Shown in pieces: positions 12,838 through 23,035 of a DNA stretch of 46,817 nucleotides. Position numbers and translations under genes: made by a program. Below the pieces are notes generated by a model that made no database searches, was not told where the DNA came from, and was given only the letters and a program-made list of their open reading frames with translations. Location of the stretch: the NCBI GenBank assembly GCA_026260175.1, contig JAKCWW010000317.1:71796-118612 (forward strand). The letters are read 5' to 3'. This stretch comes from Reticulitermes lucifugus. Its lineage: Eukaryota; Arthropoda; Insecta; Blattodea; Rhinotermitidae. Each line of letters starts with the position of its first letter. Positions within the stretch are counted from its first letter, which is position 1.

Positions 12838-13941
12838 CTGAATGAAAGAGATGCCGTCAGAATTCAAGTGGTTCGAGAAAGTGGTACCTAGTTAACTGCT
12901 TAACCGAGTGCCTGACTAATAGTCTAACTCAATAAATGCCTTCTTTACTGACTGATTAAGTAACTACCTCAAGCACCATATACGTGCTTGGTTAATTGAA
13001 GGACTAACTGATCACATTATCTAACACACTGACTGAAATATTTGCTTAAGTGAATAACAGACTGTTTGGGCAAGTACCTGTAACTGACATACTGTCTGTT
13101 TAACTACGTAACTAACTTAGTCTCTTGCTGACAGGCGTAGAGACTACCTGGCCCTCTAGTTTTATGTTTGGCTGATTGATTTACTAACATGCTGCCTTAC
13201 TGTCTGATTGATTTATAACCGAATAACTCTAGTATTTGGTAAAGTCCATTCTGCTGTTACCTCACTATGTCACTCTTTGTCTACAAATAAGTCTGCGCAA
13301 AGGGTCTCACACCTGAATTTTTTAGCTCACTATTTTTTTCCTCACTTTTTCGGTCTATATGATAACTTTCATTTTAATACCCAAAAACTGACATATAAAT
13401 TGTTATTTATTATTTAATCTTTAATTCATTTGTCATTATAGAAGATAATTTATGTTTCTAGTAAATTAACGTCCGAAATATGCTTCAAAGATCCTATAAA
13501 ATGCGAAAGGAATACATTACATATTATGCTTAAATTTAATTCGCGATATCTGTGAAGAGAACCTAAGCGCTTATCAAAGAAGCAGGTGCAAGTACTAGCG
13601 TCTTACTGACCACCATCAGGCAAACTTCACAAAGGTGTTGTTTATGAGATATTTCTGTTTATTTTAGCAGATTATCACGCAGCTTATAAAGCCAGAAATG
13701 CCCCAGTGTTACTGTTCATGTGGCTTAGTGTCATGAGAACAGTGAATAGGTATTAGTTATACAAAGTGGAGGTCTGAATTATGCAACAGCTCTATTACAA
13801 CTGTCGGTTGATTCTAAATTCGACATTACACTTACCTCGCCTTTTGTCTTCACCCTGTTTATATCCACTATTTACACACCGTGAATAAATTATAGATTAT
13901 AGGAACAGGGAGGGCATGCGTCAAGGGAACAAGCAACTTAC
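12838..13941 (-). other. Intron between exons 3 and 4
   Basis: 1.1 kb, phase 2, with a consensus GTAAGT donor and a good acceptor tract. Its acceptor-proximal third (about 12890-13215) is a degenerate short-period repeat described separately. The rest is AT-rich and featureless. Confidence 0.85.
12890..13215. repeat. Degenerate short-period repeat (ACTGACT/TAACTAAC-like)
   Basis: A 320-base stretch is built of imperfect units of 4 or multiples of 4 bases, such as TTAACTGCTTAACCGA, CTTTACTGACTGATTAAG, AACTGACATACTGTCTG and TAACTACGTAACTAACT. Periodicity is clear by eye but no unit is exact, as expected of an old microsatellite-like array. Similar texture occurs at 42665-43030 and 43310-43515. 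Confidence 0.5.
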
Positions 13942-14648
13942 GCATTCTTGGGGGCCAACTTCAATGAAGATCTGATGGACTGAGTGGTCTTCACCGTTCC
14001 AGCTCTGGATGTTGGCTTCCTGCTGCTAGACGGCGCAATGATGTAATCGTCTTCCTCTTCTTCGTACTCTTCTGCCAGCTCTTGCTCCCGGTTGTCCTGG
14101 GACTCCCGGCCTCTCCCTCGTTGGAACCTGCTGTGCAGACTGTTCTTCGGTGGTGTGAGTCCTCCAGGTTTGCGTGAAGACTTTATGAAATTCGGACTAG
14201 GCGCTGAGCTGAATAGGGCTTCTAGAGGTAACGCGACGGTCTCGTCGTACAGGGATCCAGCAGGAGTGGGCTCCAGATGTGCAGAGCCTCTGGACTTACC
14301 TGGGACAGGTGCTGCCGTTTTCAGAATTCTCATTGAGGATGAAGGAGTTGGTTTTACTTTTCCGTGGTGTGGTGGAAAGATGTGGGAGGTGCTCTGCAAC
14401 ACCTGAGCGTACTTTCCGGAGATGTAGGTCCCGATGACGCTAGTCTCGTGTACAGTGGTCACGCCCTCCTTCACCACGGTTCCTCCGAGAGTAGTTACCA
14501 GGCCTGTGGGATGCGACAGCTCCCCGGCCCCGCGTGTTGCCTTGATGCCATGCTCATCACGTTGGCTGGTGATCACGTTCACCTTGCTTCGAATGTCGGA
14601 CTGACGGGATTTCAGATGGAATTTGGAGCTCGGTCTCAAATTTATAAT
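13942..14648 (-). CDS. Exon 3 of visible part of the same gene
   Basis: 707 bases, visible residues 304-538 plus two bases of residue 539. The acceptor is TTCCCTGCAG|ATT at 14648 (phase 0). The donor is AATGC|GTAAGT at 13942/13941, a consensus site, phase 2. The first third holds TGLVTTLGGTVVKEGVTTVH and then ETSVIGTYISGKYAQVLQST, a Val/Thr-rich beta-like block that looks like the most conserved part. The middle is Pro/Ser-rich. The last third is charged and low in complexity, with basic RGRGRESQDNREQ followed by acidic EEYEEEEDDYIIAP. The exon ends SLKLAPKNA, with the final Ala codon completed by the G that opens exon 4. Exact phase agreement with exons 2 and 4 is the main support. The plus-strand open frames over this exon are antisense shadows. 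Confidence 0.88.
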
Positions 14649-17600
14649 CTGCAGGGAACATTTTACTGACTTAATAGAGGTTTTGGAAATGTGAAAAATT
14701 GTTGTCTTTGATCAGAATTAGAGTAATGTTCAGTGATTGAAAGATAATAAACCCATATAATGTGAAGCTATCAAGGCGACTGAATAAAATATATTTTTTT
14801 TCGGGCTACCAGACAAGGACAGAGATGGTTCTCGAAAAGGTGGTTTATTCTCCTTTCAATCACCTTATGAGACTGATAGAACGAGAAAGTTTTATTTCAG
14901 ACAGTAAAGCTTCTAGAAAAATGAAAAATAAAGAATCATATTAGGCATAGATGGAATTTACGTCTACTGAGATAAAAGGTGGGAACATATGAAAATAAAA
15001 AAATTAAATCGTATTTTAAATAATGTTTTGAAATACTTGTATATTCCACCAAAAGAATTGGATTTGGAGGTACATAAAAAGATAATTTGACCAAATGAGA
15101 TTGAAATGACAAAGGAGGCTATTGAACGTAACCATCTAAGACGGTGAAGTAAACAAATTCCTTCACTCTATCAATATATGAACAAACAGGCACTAACTGC
15201 AGAATGTATTTCCCTCTTCAGTCCGGAAAATAATAATAATTTAAAGTTAAATTCTTTGAAGAGGCTAAGATAATGCTGAAAGAAGAAGAAGAAGGAATTC
15301 TTTACTCTTGTGTTATCCATTTACATTCCCGGTCAGACCTGAAGCCACAGATTAGGACCGAGGTTTAATAATTTGCTAGCTACTCAGCCATATCACACCG
15401 TATGAGATGAGTGTGAGCTGTTGTTGGAAAAATTAATAGCTCGGAAGTTCTTATTTGTGCTCAGGAGAGTCTGTTCCATGACAAATCTTTACACTAATTT
15501 CAGCTTCGAACCTGGCCTATATGGTAAATATCGACGTCTACATTCTGAGCTCTGGATCAGGCTATATTTTGATACAATCCGTGGGACTAACTAATGTTTA
15601 TCTTATAACTTGCTTTACTTGAAGAAGTTTGCCAATTGTCATGATAGCTGTGACATCAATTGAGAAATAGGAGGGCGATTATGGATGTTGAATTGGGAGA
15701 ATATTTTAGGAACGTTTTGTATTCTGTTTAGTATATTTATCTTCATGGATATGGTAAACCAACAGAAATACTCTGTCAGAGTGTCCCTGTCCAGAACCTA
15801 AATTTAGGCCTCCGAAATGCGACACAATGCTAACGAATACGCTTTTACTGACTTATCATTCTTTAAAAAAGTAGAACAGGGCATGGTTACGTGAAAATTT
15901 AGGCCTCATTTAAGGTAAGGATCACATTGAACCAATGTGTTTATGGTACTTTTATTCAACAAATTCTAATGCTAGCCACAAACACAAATTTCATTTAAAT
16001 TCGAAGAATAGTTTTGGAAATGAAAGATTCACACAGACAGAGATTATCCGTCCATTGTGCAGTCGGTTTGTGTAATTTTTTGCGAATAAAACACAAGTGT
16101 TAGCCCTCTTTTGAACAGAAGCACGCATATTACCACGGGACACGTGGTAATGCCCTCCTTGCTCTGTAGACGCCAATGAGTGGTAAGTTACACACTCGCG
16201 CAGAGTGTAGGACTTTGGTACCAGCAGAGTAGCAGGCTGGGTTTGGGTGACTCACACACCCGTTGGGAATGAGGCGATGAAGAAGAGATTTCAGCCTACA
16301 GATCCACTGGAAAGCGAATCCCAAAATTTGAGGCTTGTGTTCGCTATATTTAATCACATAGTGCTGTATATATATATATGAGAAGATAATATTAAAATTG
16401 ATCTTAAATAGGATTGAAAGGCGTGGACTAGATTCATCTGTTTCGCGATAGGAAAAATTGGCGGGCTCTTTTAAACACGGTAATTAAGCATTTTGTTCCA
16501 TAGAAGGGACCGGGGGGGGGGAATCTCCTGACTACCTCAGAAACTAATAGGTTCTCCAGAAGAACTCTGCTCTATAGTGTTAGTTACAGCACCACTGTCG
16601 AGTAGATCAATGTACAGAAATGAGTTTAGTCGTAAATATTACATATGCTGTGGTAGTGTAGGTCTATTTGAAGCCTGGAAAATACCTTAGGGTCAATGTA
16701 AAATAAATTTATAAAAACAAATAACCAAATATTTTATACCTAGGAAAAATGGCAGACAGCAAACATTTTGAATGAATCCTGAATCAGAAACCGTGAAATG
16801 GCCTGATCAAGGCAAACTTAAAACAGTCAGTTGCAGGCATGGATTCAGTAGCTACGGGTGTGGCGCTAATGTTTGGTATGAAACACATAAGGGGGGGGGG
16901 AGATATATAAATATTTCAAGCAAGGCTATCACCTAAATAGTTTTAAAAAATGTAGTCACTACGTCAAGAAAACACAACACACCTTCATTATAAATATTAA
17001 TTGCTCATTACTGTTTAGGGAAATGATCGCTATTTAATCTAAGCATCATGCAAAGGCTCTAAATGCATTCAGTGGACAATATGCAGCTTTCAGAAGTTAA
17101 AGGAAGCGACTCATATAGTTAATACTGTTCTTAAAACGTTAATGCATTTTCAGTGTTTCTCTATTTCGTTTCGAAATGAGAAAGACAAGGGAAGGGTTTT
17201 TTGGAAGTAAGAAAAACAATACAACCGTTACTACAGGGCTCTTTACAACTCACGAAACAATTTATTACACGACATGACATTGTTGAAAGATGAAATAGGT
17301 AATCATGGTATTTGTATCAGGCGGCGATGCCTGGGCCCATGTCGTCATTATTACGTTTCGCTTTTACTGCATCCGGAGGCACCAGCGTGTGTCTTGTTGC
17401 GCAAAACAGCGCAGCAACGATTTACACAATCTTCAATTACCTGCTGACTCCTTATTAGGAGTATTATCACGAAGTTATATGTGTGTTCAAAGACTTGTAA
17501 CTAATTCTGTGATGCAGGTTCTTCGTTTTCCGTTTTGTTTAATTACCCAACTGCTCAATAAATTCCATTCTGTACGGAACCCCCCAAATTAAATTTCGTG

Positions 17601-17649
17601 TTCCGAAAGCCAGCCATTGAAGAGTACCCGAAATTAGCTGAAAGTAGGT

Positions 17650-17789
17650 GAGATCTGCGCTCTTTTGGGATTTTACGCAGCGTATAATGGTAGTTCCGTA
17701 AGACGTTTCAGGACCGATTGGTTGTCCCGAAACGTCAGTATGGAACTACCATTCTACGCTGCGTAAAATCGCAAAAGAGCGCAGATCTC
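17650..17789. mobile_element. Fold-back element, copy B (tight hairpin)
   Basis: Arms of 65 and 66 bases (17650-17714 and 17724-17789) are near-perfect reverse complements separated by only nine bases, giving a strong cruciform or hairpin. The outermost bases read GAGATCTGCGCTCTTTTG on one arm and its complement on the other. The inner ends carry ACGTTTC-GGAC. The flanking GGCGAAAGCCTG at about 17802 is shared with copy A, which marks both as the same family. High arm identity suggests a relatively recent insertion or gene conversion. Confidence 0.8.
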
Positions 17790-18539
17790 ATTTACATCGC
17801 GGCGAAAGCCTGCAATCGCGCAGCTGAAAGTACTTTACTTCTTCACAACCTCTTTCTTTAACATTCATTTCGATATAATTAACAACGAGGCCTACATATA
17901 TTTTTTCCAAACGGTATCGCGTTAAAAACTGCTCCACTGTAACAGTCAATTTGCAGAAATTTCTTTACATATACACTAGAGCAGTTCGTAGTAGAAGATA
18001 TTTCGGCACTTGAAAATGATGTCACTACTTTGCCTCGAAATTTCGGAATCAGATTACCCACTGGTGCAGCGTCATATCGCGGAAGACCGGTTTCCTCAGC
18101 TGCAACACTGCGAAAACCTCCAAACTCTGGATTTCCTAATACACGTATTTATTTTTTATTCTCCTGGGAATTAATTCCATACAAAAGTGAGGAAACCTGT
18201 TTTATCTAATTAGGGTGATGTGCAACTGAATGTTCATGACACTTGTGAATAGTTGCACGAAACAAGAGTCTGAGAATGAACTGAAATGTAAATAATAAAC
18301 CATTTCGTAAATTTAACGCAGGCATGAATGACAGGCATTAAAATTTTTCGTTGCCGTCACAAAAGATGATTCAACTTCTTCGCGGCTTTCTTCTTTCTAT
18401 CTCTACAAACCAATGCTGAGATAGTACTGTCTAGTAGACACGACGGCTACTTGCCACATCCTTTGAATTTACAACGTCTTATTATTGTAATTATAGGCAT
18501 AGACGTTTAAGAAAAAGTGATAAATATCTTGCATCTGCT

Positions 18540-18606
18540 AGGATTTCAACCCCGGACCATCCAGCCCGAAGCCTATTCGCTATACCGACTATGCTACCCA
18601 GGCTTC
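18540..18606 (-). repeat. tRNA-derived SINE head, minus orientation
   Basis: The minus strand reads GCCTGGGTAGCATAGTCGG and later GGGGTTGAAATCC, which fit the A and B boxes of a tRNA-type internal promoter with about the right spacing. No clean cloverleaf can be drawn, so this is a SINE head or a tRNA pseudogene rather than a working tRNA. Confidence 0.5.
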
Positions 18607-19003
18607 TGGATGTTACAACGTGTCGACTGTTAAATAATTAAGGGCGTTGAAAGGACAGTAGGCCCTTGATTTTCAGTGTCAAGAAGTCCAATGTTGAACA
18701 GTTTGACTGGCTGTGAGAAGCTCAGGCTGCTGGGACTCCTTGACGTCGAAGACGATAGCATTACGCGCCTTCGAATGGCCGAAAAATACGAGTATTCATC
18801 AGTATACACAGGCACAGCATACACATCCCGCAAGACTTGGATCTTCAAGGACATGTGATTTAAGGTAACACACTATAACATTCTCTTGAAACATGCAAGA
18901 CCATCACCTTCCACTTCACGGACAATTTGTCTTTCATCATTACTATTTCGGTACTATACAGTCTCTGTAGCTAAAAAACGCCGTTGAATAACCCAGAGAT
19001 TTG

Positions 19004-19145
19004 AGATTTTCACGACGGATATTAAGTAGGATATCGTCTTGTGAAATCTGCGCCTTGTAGTCAGGTAGCAAGATATCACCGTTTAAAGGAATCTGCTAAC
19101 TACATATTCAGGATAGACGAATGGAGTATTCGTTGATCCTGAATA
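19004..19145. repeat. Pair of hairpins, possible decayed fold-back
   Basis: Arms 19004-19022 and 19031-19049 pair imperfectly. Arms 19105-19122 and 19128-19145 pair over 18 bases with two mismatches around a five-base loop. Nearby GAATCTGCTA (about 19089) and TAGCAGATTA (about 19184) are also inverted, suggesting an older, larger palindrome of the same sort as copies A-D. Confidence 0.45.
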
Positions 19146-19271
19146 CGAAAGCAGAAGGTCCCTCCGAAAGCTTTATACCTTCCTAGCAGATTATGTGGCA
19201 CCACATTCCATACGGCAGTAGTCTTTAATCTAACAATCAAACATGATACAACCAAACGTCAAGTGCATTAC

Positions 19272-19972
19272 CTTGTAGGTTTCATCCACCACCTCTGACG
19301 GTTGCCTGGACAAGAAGTCGTACTCTGGCTCCACGACGTTGTTTCCGGACAAGGCCGGTTCCTCGCTGCTAGACCTGACCTCCACCATGCTCGACAAAAT
19401 AGTGGGCACGTTATTATCATGATCCTGGGGATTCTCTGCCACTGTCACTGAAGGCGGGATCTCTCCTCCGACAACCTCCACACGACTGAACAGAATTTTA
19501 GACGGACCCGTCTTTACTTCTACCACGCTGCTTGGTCCTCCAAGTACCTCCAGCTTGGTCGATGGCTCATTCTGAATGTTCTTTAAGATGGATGTACCTC
19601 CTCGAACTTCTACTTTACTAGAAAGGGCAGACGACCCTCCTCCACGAATCTCCACTATACTGGAAGCACCTGTCTTTATTTCAATGATATTGGATGGTTC
19701 TTCTTTGACATCCGCCACTCTGGTTGGGTTCTCACCTCCACGAACTTCAACTACGCTGGAAAATATGGTAGCGGGTGGGCCAACTTTTACCTCCACATTC
19801 GACATTGTCTTCTTATTACTAGGAGAATTTCCAGGCGAAGGAATAGCGACTTTGTTTTCTGTTATTTTACTTGGTTTTATCTCCAATGACGAGTGTGCTG
19901 CAGGCGAAGATTGCTTCGTAGGTTTTGTTTCTATGATTGAAGAAGTGGTAGCAGCAGTTTTCTTACCTCCAT
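19272..19972 (-). CDS. Exon 2 of visible part: V-E-V-R-G-G repeat exon of the same gene
   Basis: 701 bases, visible residues 71-303 plus a split Asp. The acceptor is a strong pyrimidine tract (CTGTCCTTCTGTTCAG) just above 19972, and the donor is AAG|GTAATG at 19272/19271, phase 0. It opens with a Lys/Thr/Ser-rich linker (GGKKTAATTSS). From about residue 128 it carries nine short units of the form [hydrophobic or basic]-[V/I/L]-E-[V/I]-[R/K]-x-G: NVEVKVG, VVEVRGG, IIEIKTG, IVEIRGG, KVEVRGG, KLEVLGG, VVEVKTG, RVEVVGG and a decayed MVEVRSS. They are separated by Ser/Pro/Asn-rich spacers of about 4-25 residues. The alternating hydrophobic-charged pattern suggests short beta strands. It ends SEVVDETYK and joins exon 3 at I-I-N-L-R-P. 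I do not recognise the repeat as a named domain. Repeat number may vary between species, because nothing in the exon looks catalytic. Confidence 0.88.
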
Positions 19973-20861
19973 CTGAACAGAAGGACAGAGTTGTTTATTA
20001 TATTGGCCTATTTATCTTCTATTTAACGACTCTATCATTAGCTCAGACGATATAACTTCGAGTCATGCAATGTAGTACAAGTGTTATGATGTAATATGTA
20101 CATGACACGAAATATTCGGTTTGTTTAACGAAACAGGATGCTACATTAATGTTTTCAGTAAAGAAGTTACTCTCTGTTGTGTTCACGACTTCATATTGAG
20201 AAAATATGTCAAAGAGTACGAAACTGTAATATGATTATTTTTATACCAGTCGAAAAAATTTGTTCCATCACTTGGAGTATTGGCATAGGATGATTAGACT
20301 CATTTTAAAACGAAATAATGAAGATAATATTTGAAGTTAAGTCAAGTAAACTAATATGGGAATGAGATAAAAAATATATAATTCAGAATTTAATAATTCA
20401 TATTTTTAAGTGGTCGTGTTTTATATCTGAAAAGAGAATTTACAGTCTCGTAGCCAATACGTCTTATGGATAATTTTCCTTAAGTATTTTTCTCTAGTAC
20501 TCACTTTCAAACCGTTAGAGCAATATAAAAAAGATTTAGTATGAAGAGTATGCCACTGCCAGTGACACGATAGTAATTTTTTGTATTCTTCTCTTGAAAA
20601 GGGACCGGTAATCCATTCCGCCGCATCGCGTAAAATTTAGCTCTATTGCCGCAATGTTTGCCTTCTTCGACGAAAAATTTATCGGAATTTCTCCTCTCCA
20701 GGATTTGTTTGTGCAAGGAGTAAGACAAGTCACTACTAACAAAAAACTGATAGAGAACTGGGAGACACATTGTGATTTTTTTGATCGGATATTTTTTTTT
20801 AACTGATTTCATGAAGGAATTTGCGGTAGCCGGAAACTTCGGGCGCCCTTAATTTTCATAC
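19973..20861 (-). other. Intron between exons 1 and 2 of the visible gene
   Basis: 0.9 kb, phase 1, GTATGA donor and a strong CTTCTGTTCAG acceptor. Minus-strand open stretches at 20507-20812 lie wholly inside it and show no family resemblance. AT-rich with no other signal. Confidence 0.85.
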
Positions 20862-21071
20862 CTGCTAATGCGCTTTGCGGAGAGAAGACCATTACAGTAT
20901 TGCCAATAGTTGTAGTGAAGTCAAGAAATCCATAGACAGTTTGTGTGAGAAGCTCCACTGCTTCATTCTGATGCTGCTGGATTGCAATGGACTGCGCAGC
21001 TGCCGCTTCTGGGTTCACATACACGGGGCCCCCTGAAGGCGTGAACACCGCGCTGCTGTATCTGCACCAAA
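20862..21071 (-). CDS. Exon 1 of visible part (internal exon) of uncharacterised Ser/Thr-rich insect protein
   Basis: First exon I can place of the five-exon minus-strand gene. Full codons read W-C-R-Y-S-S-A-V-F-T-P-S-G-G-P-V-Y-V-N-P, followed by an alanine/glutamine-rich helix-like stretch and the segment LTQTVYGFLDFTTTIGNTVM. The even hydrophobic/polar pattern and lack of low complexity suggest a folded conserved block (visible residues 1-69). The acceptor is a pyrimidine/GT-rich tract ending TTGCAG just above 21071. A second AG ten bases further in (exon start 21061) is possible and would change the incoming phase. The donor is GCAG|GTATGA at 20862/20861, leaving one base (phase 1) that joins the AT opening the next exon to make Asp. 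No initiator Met or signal peptide is present, so at least one exon is missing upstream. Function is unknown. The reading frame is well supported, the 5' boundary less so. Confidence 0.85.
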
Positions 21072-22370
21072 CTGCAACACACAGACATTGGCTGTCTATT
21101 GGAAAGTCACATGTTTCAGTCCTCGACCAAACTTCGGAACTAAATTTAACGATGTTTCTCAAGATATAACCGCGCATAGGGGAAAGTGGTAACAGAACGA
21201 GGACGAAAGAAGTACCAGCCCCCTGAACGTCGCGTTATTTGCAAATATCTGTTTCAAATATATTGCAATGTTCATTGATATGCTGAAAGGGCTGCTGTCA
21301 CGGACCTTCCCAGGACGGCGAGGGTTATAGATGTTGGCCGGCGTTCTTTGACATTCCTGCTATTAGAGACCGTCTGCGTTGTTCCTCCGTTAAAGTCTAG
21401 GTTTACTTAATAATAAGAAACTTCTAATTACAGAAATAGGCATTTTGGAGAAAGTCAAATTCTATCAGGAACAAGTGAATTTCATTCATACGATCCATAT
21501 TCATAAAATAAGCATATATTTTATTTGATATTTTTTCGAAAAACGACTTACCTTACGAGGAAGTTGCTTTCTTCATGAATTACATAATTTACCATCTATA
21601 TATTAGATCTTGTAAGGACCTACATAATACAGATATTTATGTACCTACATGTGACAAATAAGCAATAAGAGGCTAGAAATTACAGAGATAAAGGAAACTT
21701 TAAGTTACGTCTGACAGCTGTCACAAACAGCAAATATGCAAACCTGCCAGTGTACATTATACATAGAAGTAGGAAACTGAGGTGAACAAATTACTCAGAG
21801 CCGGTCTGGATCCTAATAAATTGCTTCCAGAAATTATTGTTTGAATATTAGGCGCCTATCCGATTTTTCAGGCCATTAAATTCCTTAATTATTTTATTCT
21901 CTACCAGTCGTCTTGATCTTAAGTTTTAAATACTTAATTTTATGTTTATTAAGATATATCGAGAACTTGATTTAGGAATCACACTTAAAACGTTACGAAA
22001 GAGATATTGCTGTCAAACTGTGTCCCTCCGTTTATATTTGGCTTGTGTAATTATCAGTGAAGGTATACTGTATCTGTCCTGCCATCTCTTGATGATATTT
22101 TAATCGTGTGCAGAAATCCACAAAGCGCAATTTAAGTTATTACGAAAATGAAACACAAAGAATGTCGCTCTGCATAAAATCTCCCCCCAGCCAATGTAAC
22201 AACTAAGAATCAAGTAATGTGGGTATATTTTTGGGACCTGTTTAATTTATTATATTGTAGGACTAAAGTATAAATGAAAGTGGGAACTTGCCACATAACC
22301 TTATCAAAACGGATACATTTTGAGGTGTAATAAGTGTACCGGGCTTAAAGGGTATAGATGTTTGTCTTTG
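21072..22370. other. Non-coding stretch upstream of the first placed exon
   Basis: Presumably an intron of the minus-strand gene, since the exon at 20862-21071 needs an upstream partner. AT-rich with no recognisable exon. The antisense and read-through frames around 20987-21177 are extensions of the real exon. Confidence 0.5.
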
Positions 22371-22488
22371 GATCTGCGCTCTTCTTGAGTGTTACGCAGA
22401 ATTGGTTGATAGTTTGTTGGTAAGTAACTACCAAACAATGCTACATAAATTCGCAGAAGAACGAAAATCTCAACTACACTGCGGGGAC
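22371..22488. mobile_element. Fold-back element, copy C (degenerate)
   Basis: It starts GATCTGCGCTCTTCTTGAG and ends CGCAGAAGAACGAAAATCTC, echoing the ends of copies A and B, with inner GGTAGTTA/TAACTACC-like blocks. The GAAACGT core present in the other copies appears deleted. The GACAGCCTGAAATCT flank recurs as in copy A. Confidence 0.55.
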
Positions 22489-22759
22489 AGCCTGAAATCT
22501 CCATGTGTACCTTATTTCTTTCCCCAATAGGGGCGAAAGGTTTTAGTCTTCTACACGTACTTGTAACGCAAGGTGGGATGTACACGCATAGACACTACGT
22601 TTTGTAAGATTAAAGTTTTAAAATGTTTGGTGCAACAGGGGTGTACCTTAAAGAAAATGAAGCGAAACTGTGCTTTATAAGGTCTTACACGAAGTGGGTA
22701 AAATGAGCCTATTGGCATGTCCATCCGCACACTGTACATGTCTTAAACACTTGTATCTC

Positions 22760-22795
22760 CCTGAAGATGGCTGTGGTTTTCAGCCGAAATACGTA
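22760..22795 (+). other. Short stem motif CTGAAGATGG...CAGCCGAAA
   Basis: CTGAAGAT is followed by GGCTG, a seven-base loop, CAGCC and GAAA. A near-identical layout occurs on the minus strand at 46511-46546 and a looser one at 38578-38614 (minus). The order resembles a hammerhead ribozyme core, but with one extra base before stem II, so a working ribozyme is not supported. Confidence 0.35.
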
Positions 22796-22892
22796 GGAGC
22801 AATAAAACCAATTGTGCAATTAGTCGAAGAAAGACTTGTGTATGTAAGACAATTTCACGGAAAACGAACAACATCAGATTTATATAAACCCC

Positions 22893-23035
22893 AGTACCCA
22901 TTGAAGTGGAGGCTGGTTGGACACCAGAGCCAGTCTGGACATGTTGTAGATGAAAGAACCTCTTACCCCTGGCAGGATTCGAACCCCGCATCGTACATTC
23001 CATAGCCCAGCTACTGACTACAGCATGCAGACCGT
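22893..23035 (-). mobile_element. SINE family S4, copy 1
   Basis: On the minus strand a B-box-like GGGGTTCGAATCCTGCC (about 22973-22989) is preceded by an A-box-like region (TAGTCAGTAGCTGGGC) and followed by TCCAGACTGGCTCTGGTG and AACCAGCCTCCACTTCAATG. The body matches 46240-46370 in the same orientation. A simple AAATAAATAAAT run lies at its outer end. Confidence 0.55.

Larger units (their letters stand above)
14649..19271 (-). other. Intron between exons 2 and 3
   Basis: 4.6 kb, phase 0 (GTAATG donor, CTGCAG acceptor). It contains fold-back copy B, a tRNA-like repeat head at 18540-18606, two hairpins at 19004-19049 and 19105-19145, two G10 runs (16512-16521 and 16891-16900) and an unexplained open stretch at about 18630-18854. 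Otherwise it is AT-rich and non-coding as far as I can see. Confidence 0.8.

Noticed and set aside
12472-12891. 139-codon plus-strand open frame
   Set aside because: Antisense shadow of exon 4, whose frame is supported by splice phase.
14092-14669. Two plus-strand open frames of about 100 codons
   Set aside because: Antisense shadows of exon 3.
19576-20055. 159-codon plus-strand open frame
   Set aside because: Antisense to the repeat exon. Its regular look comes from the repeats on the other strand, and it runs into the intron.
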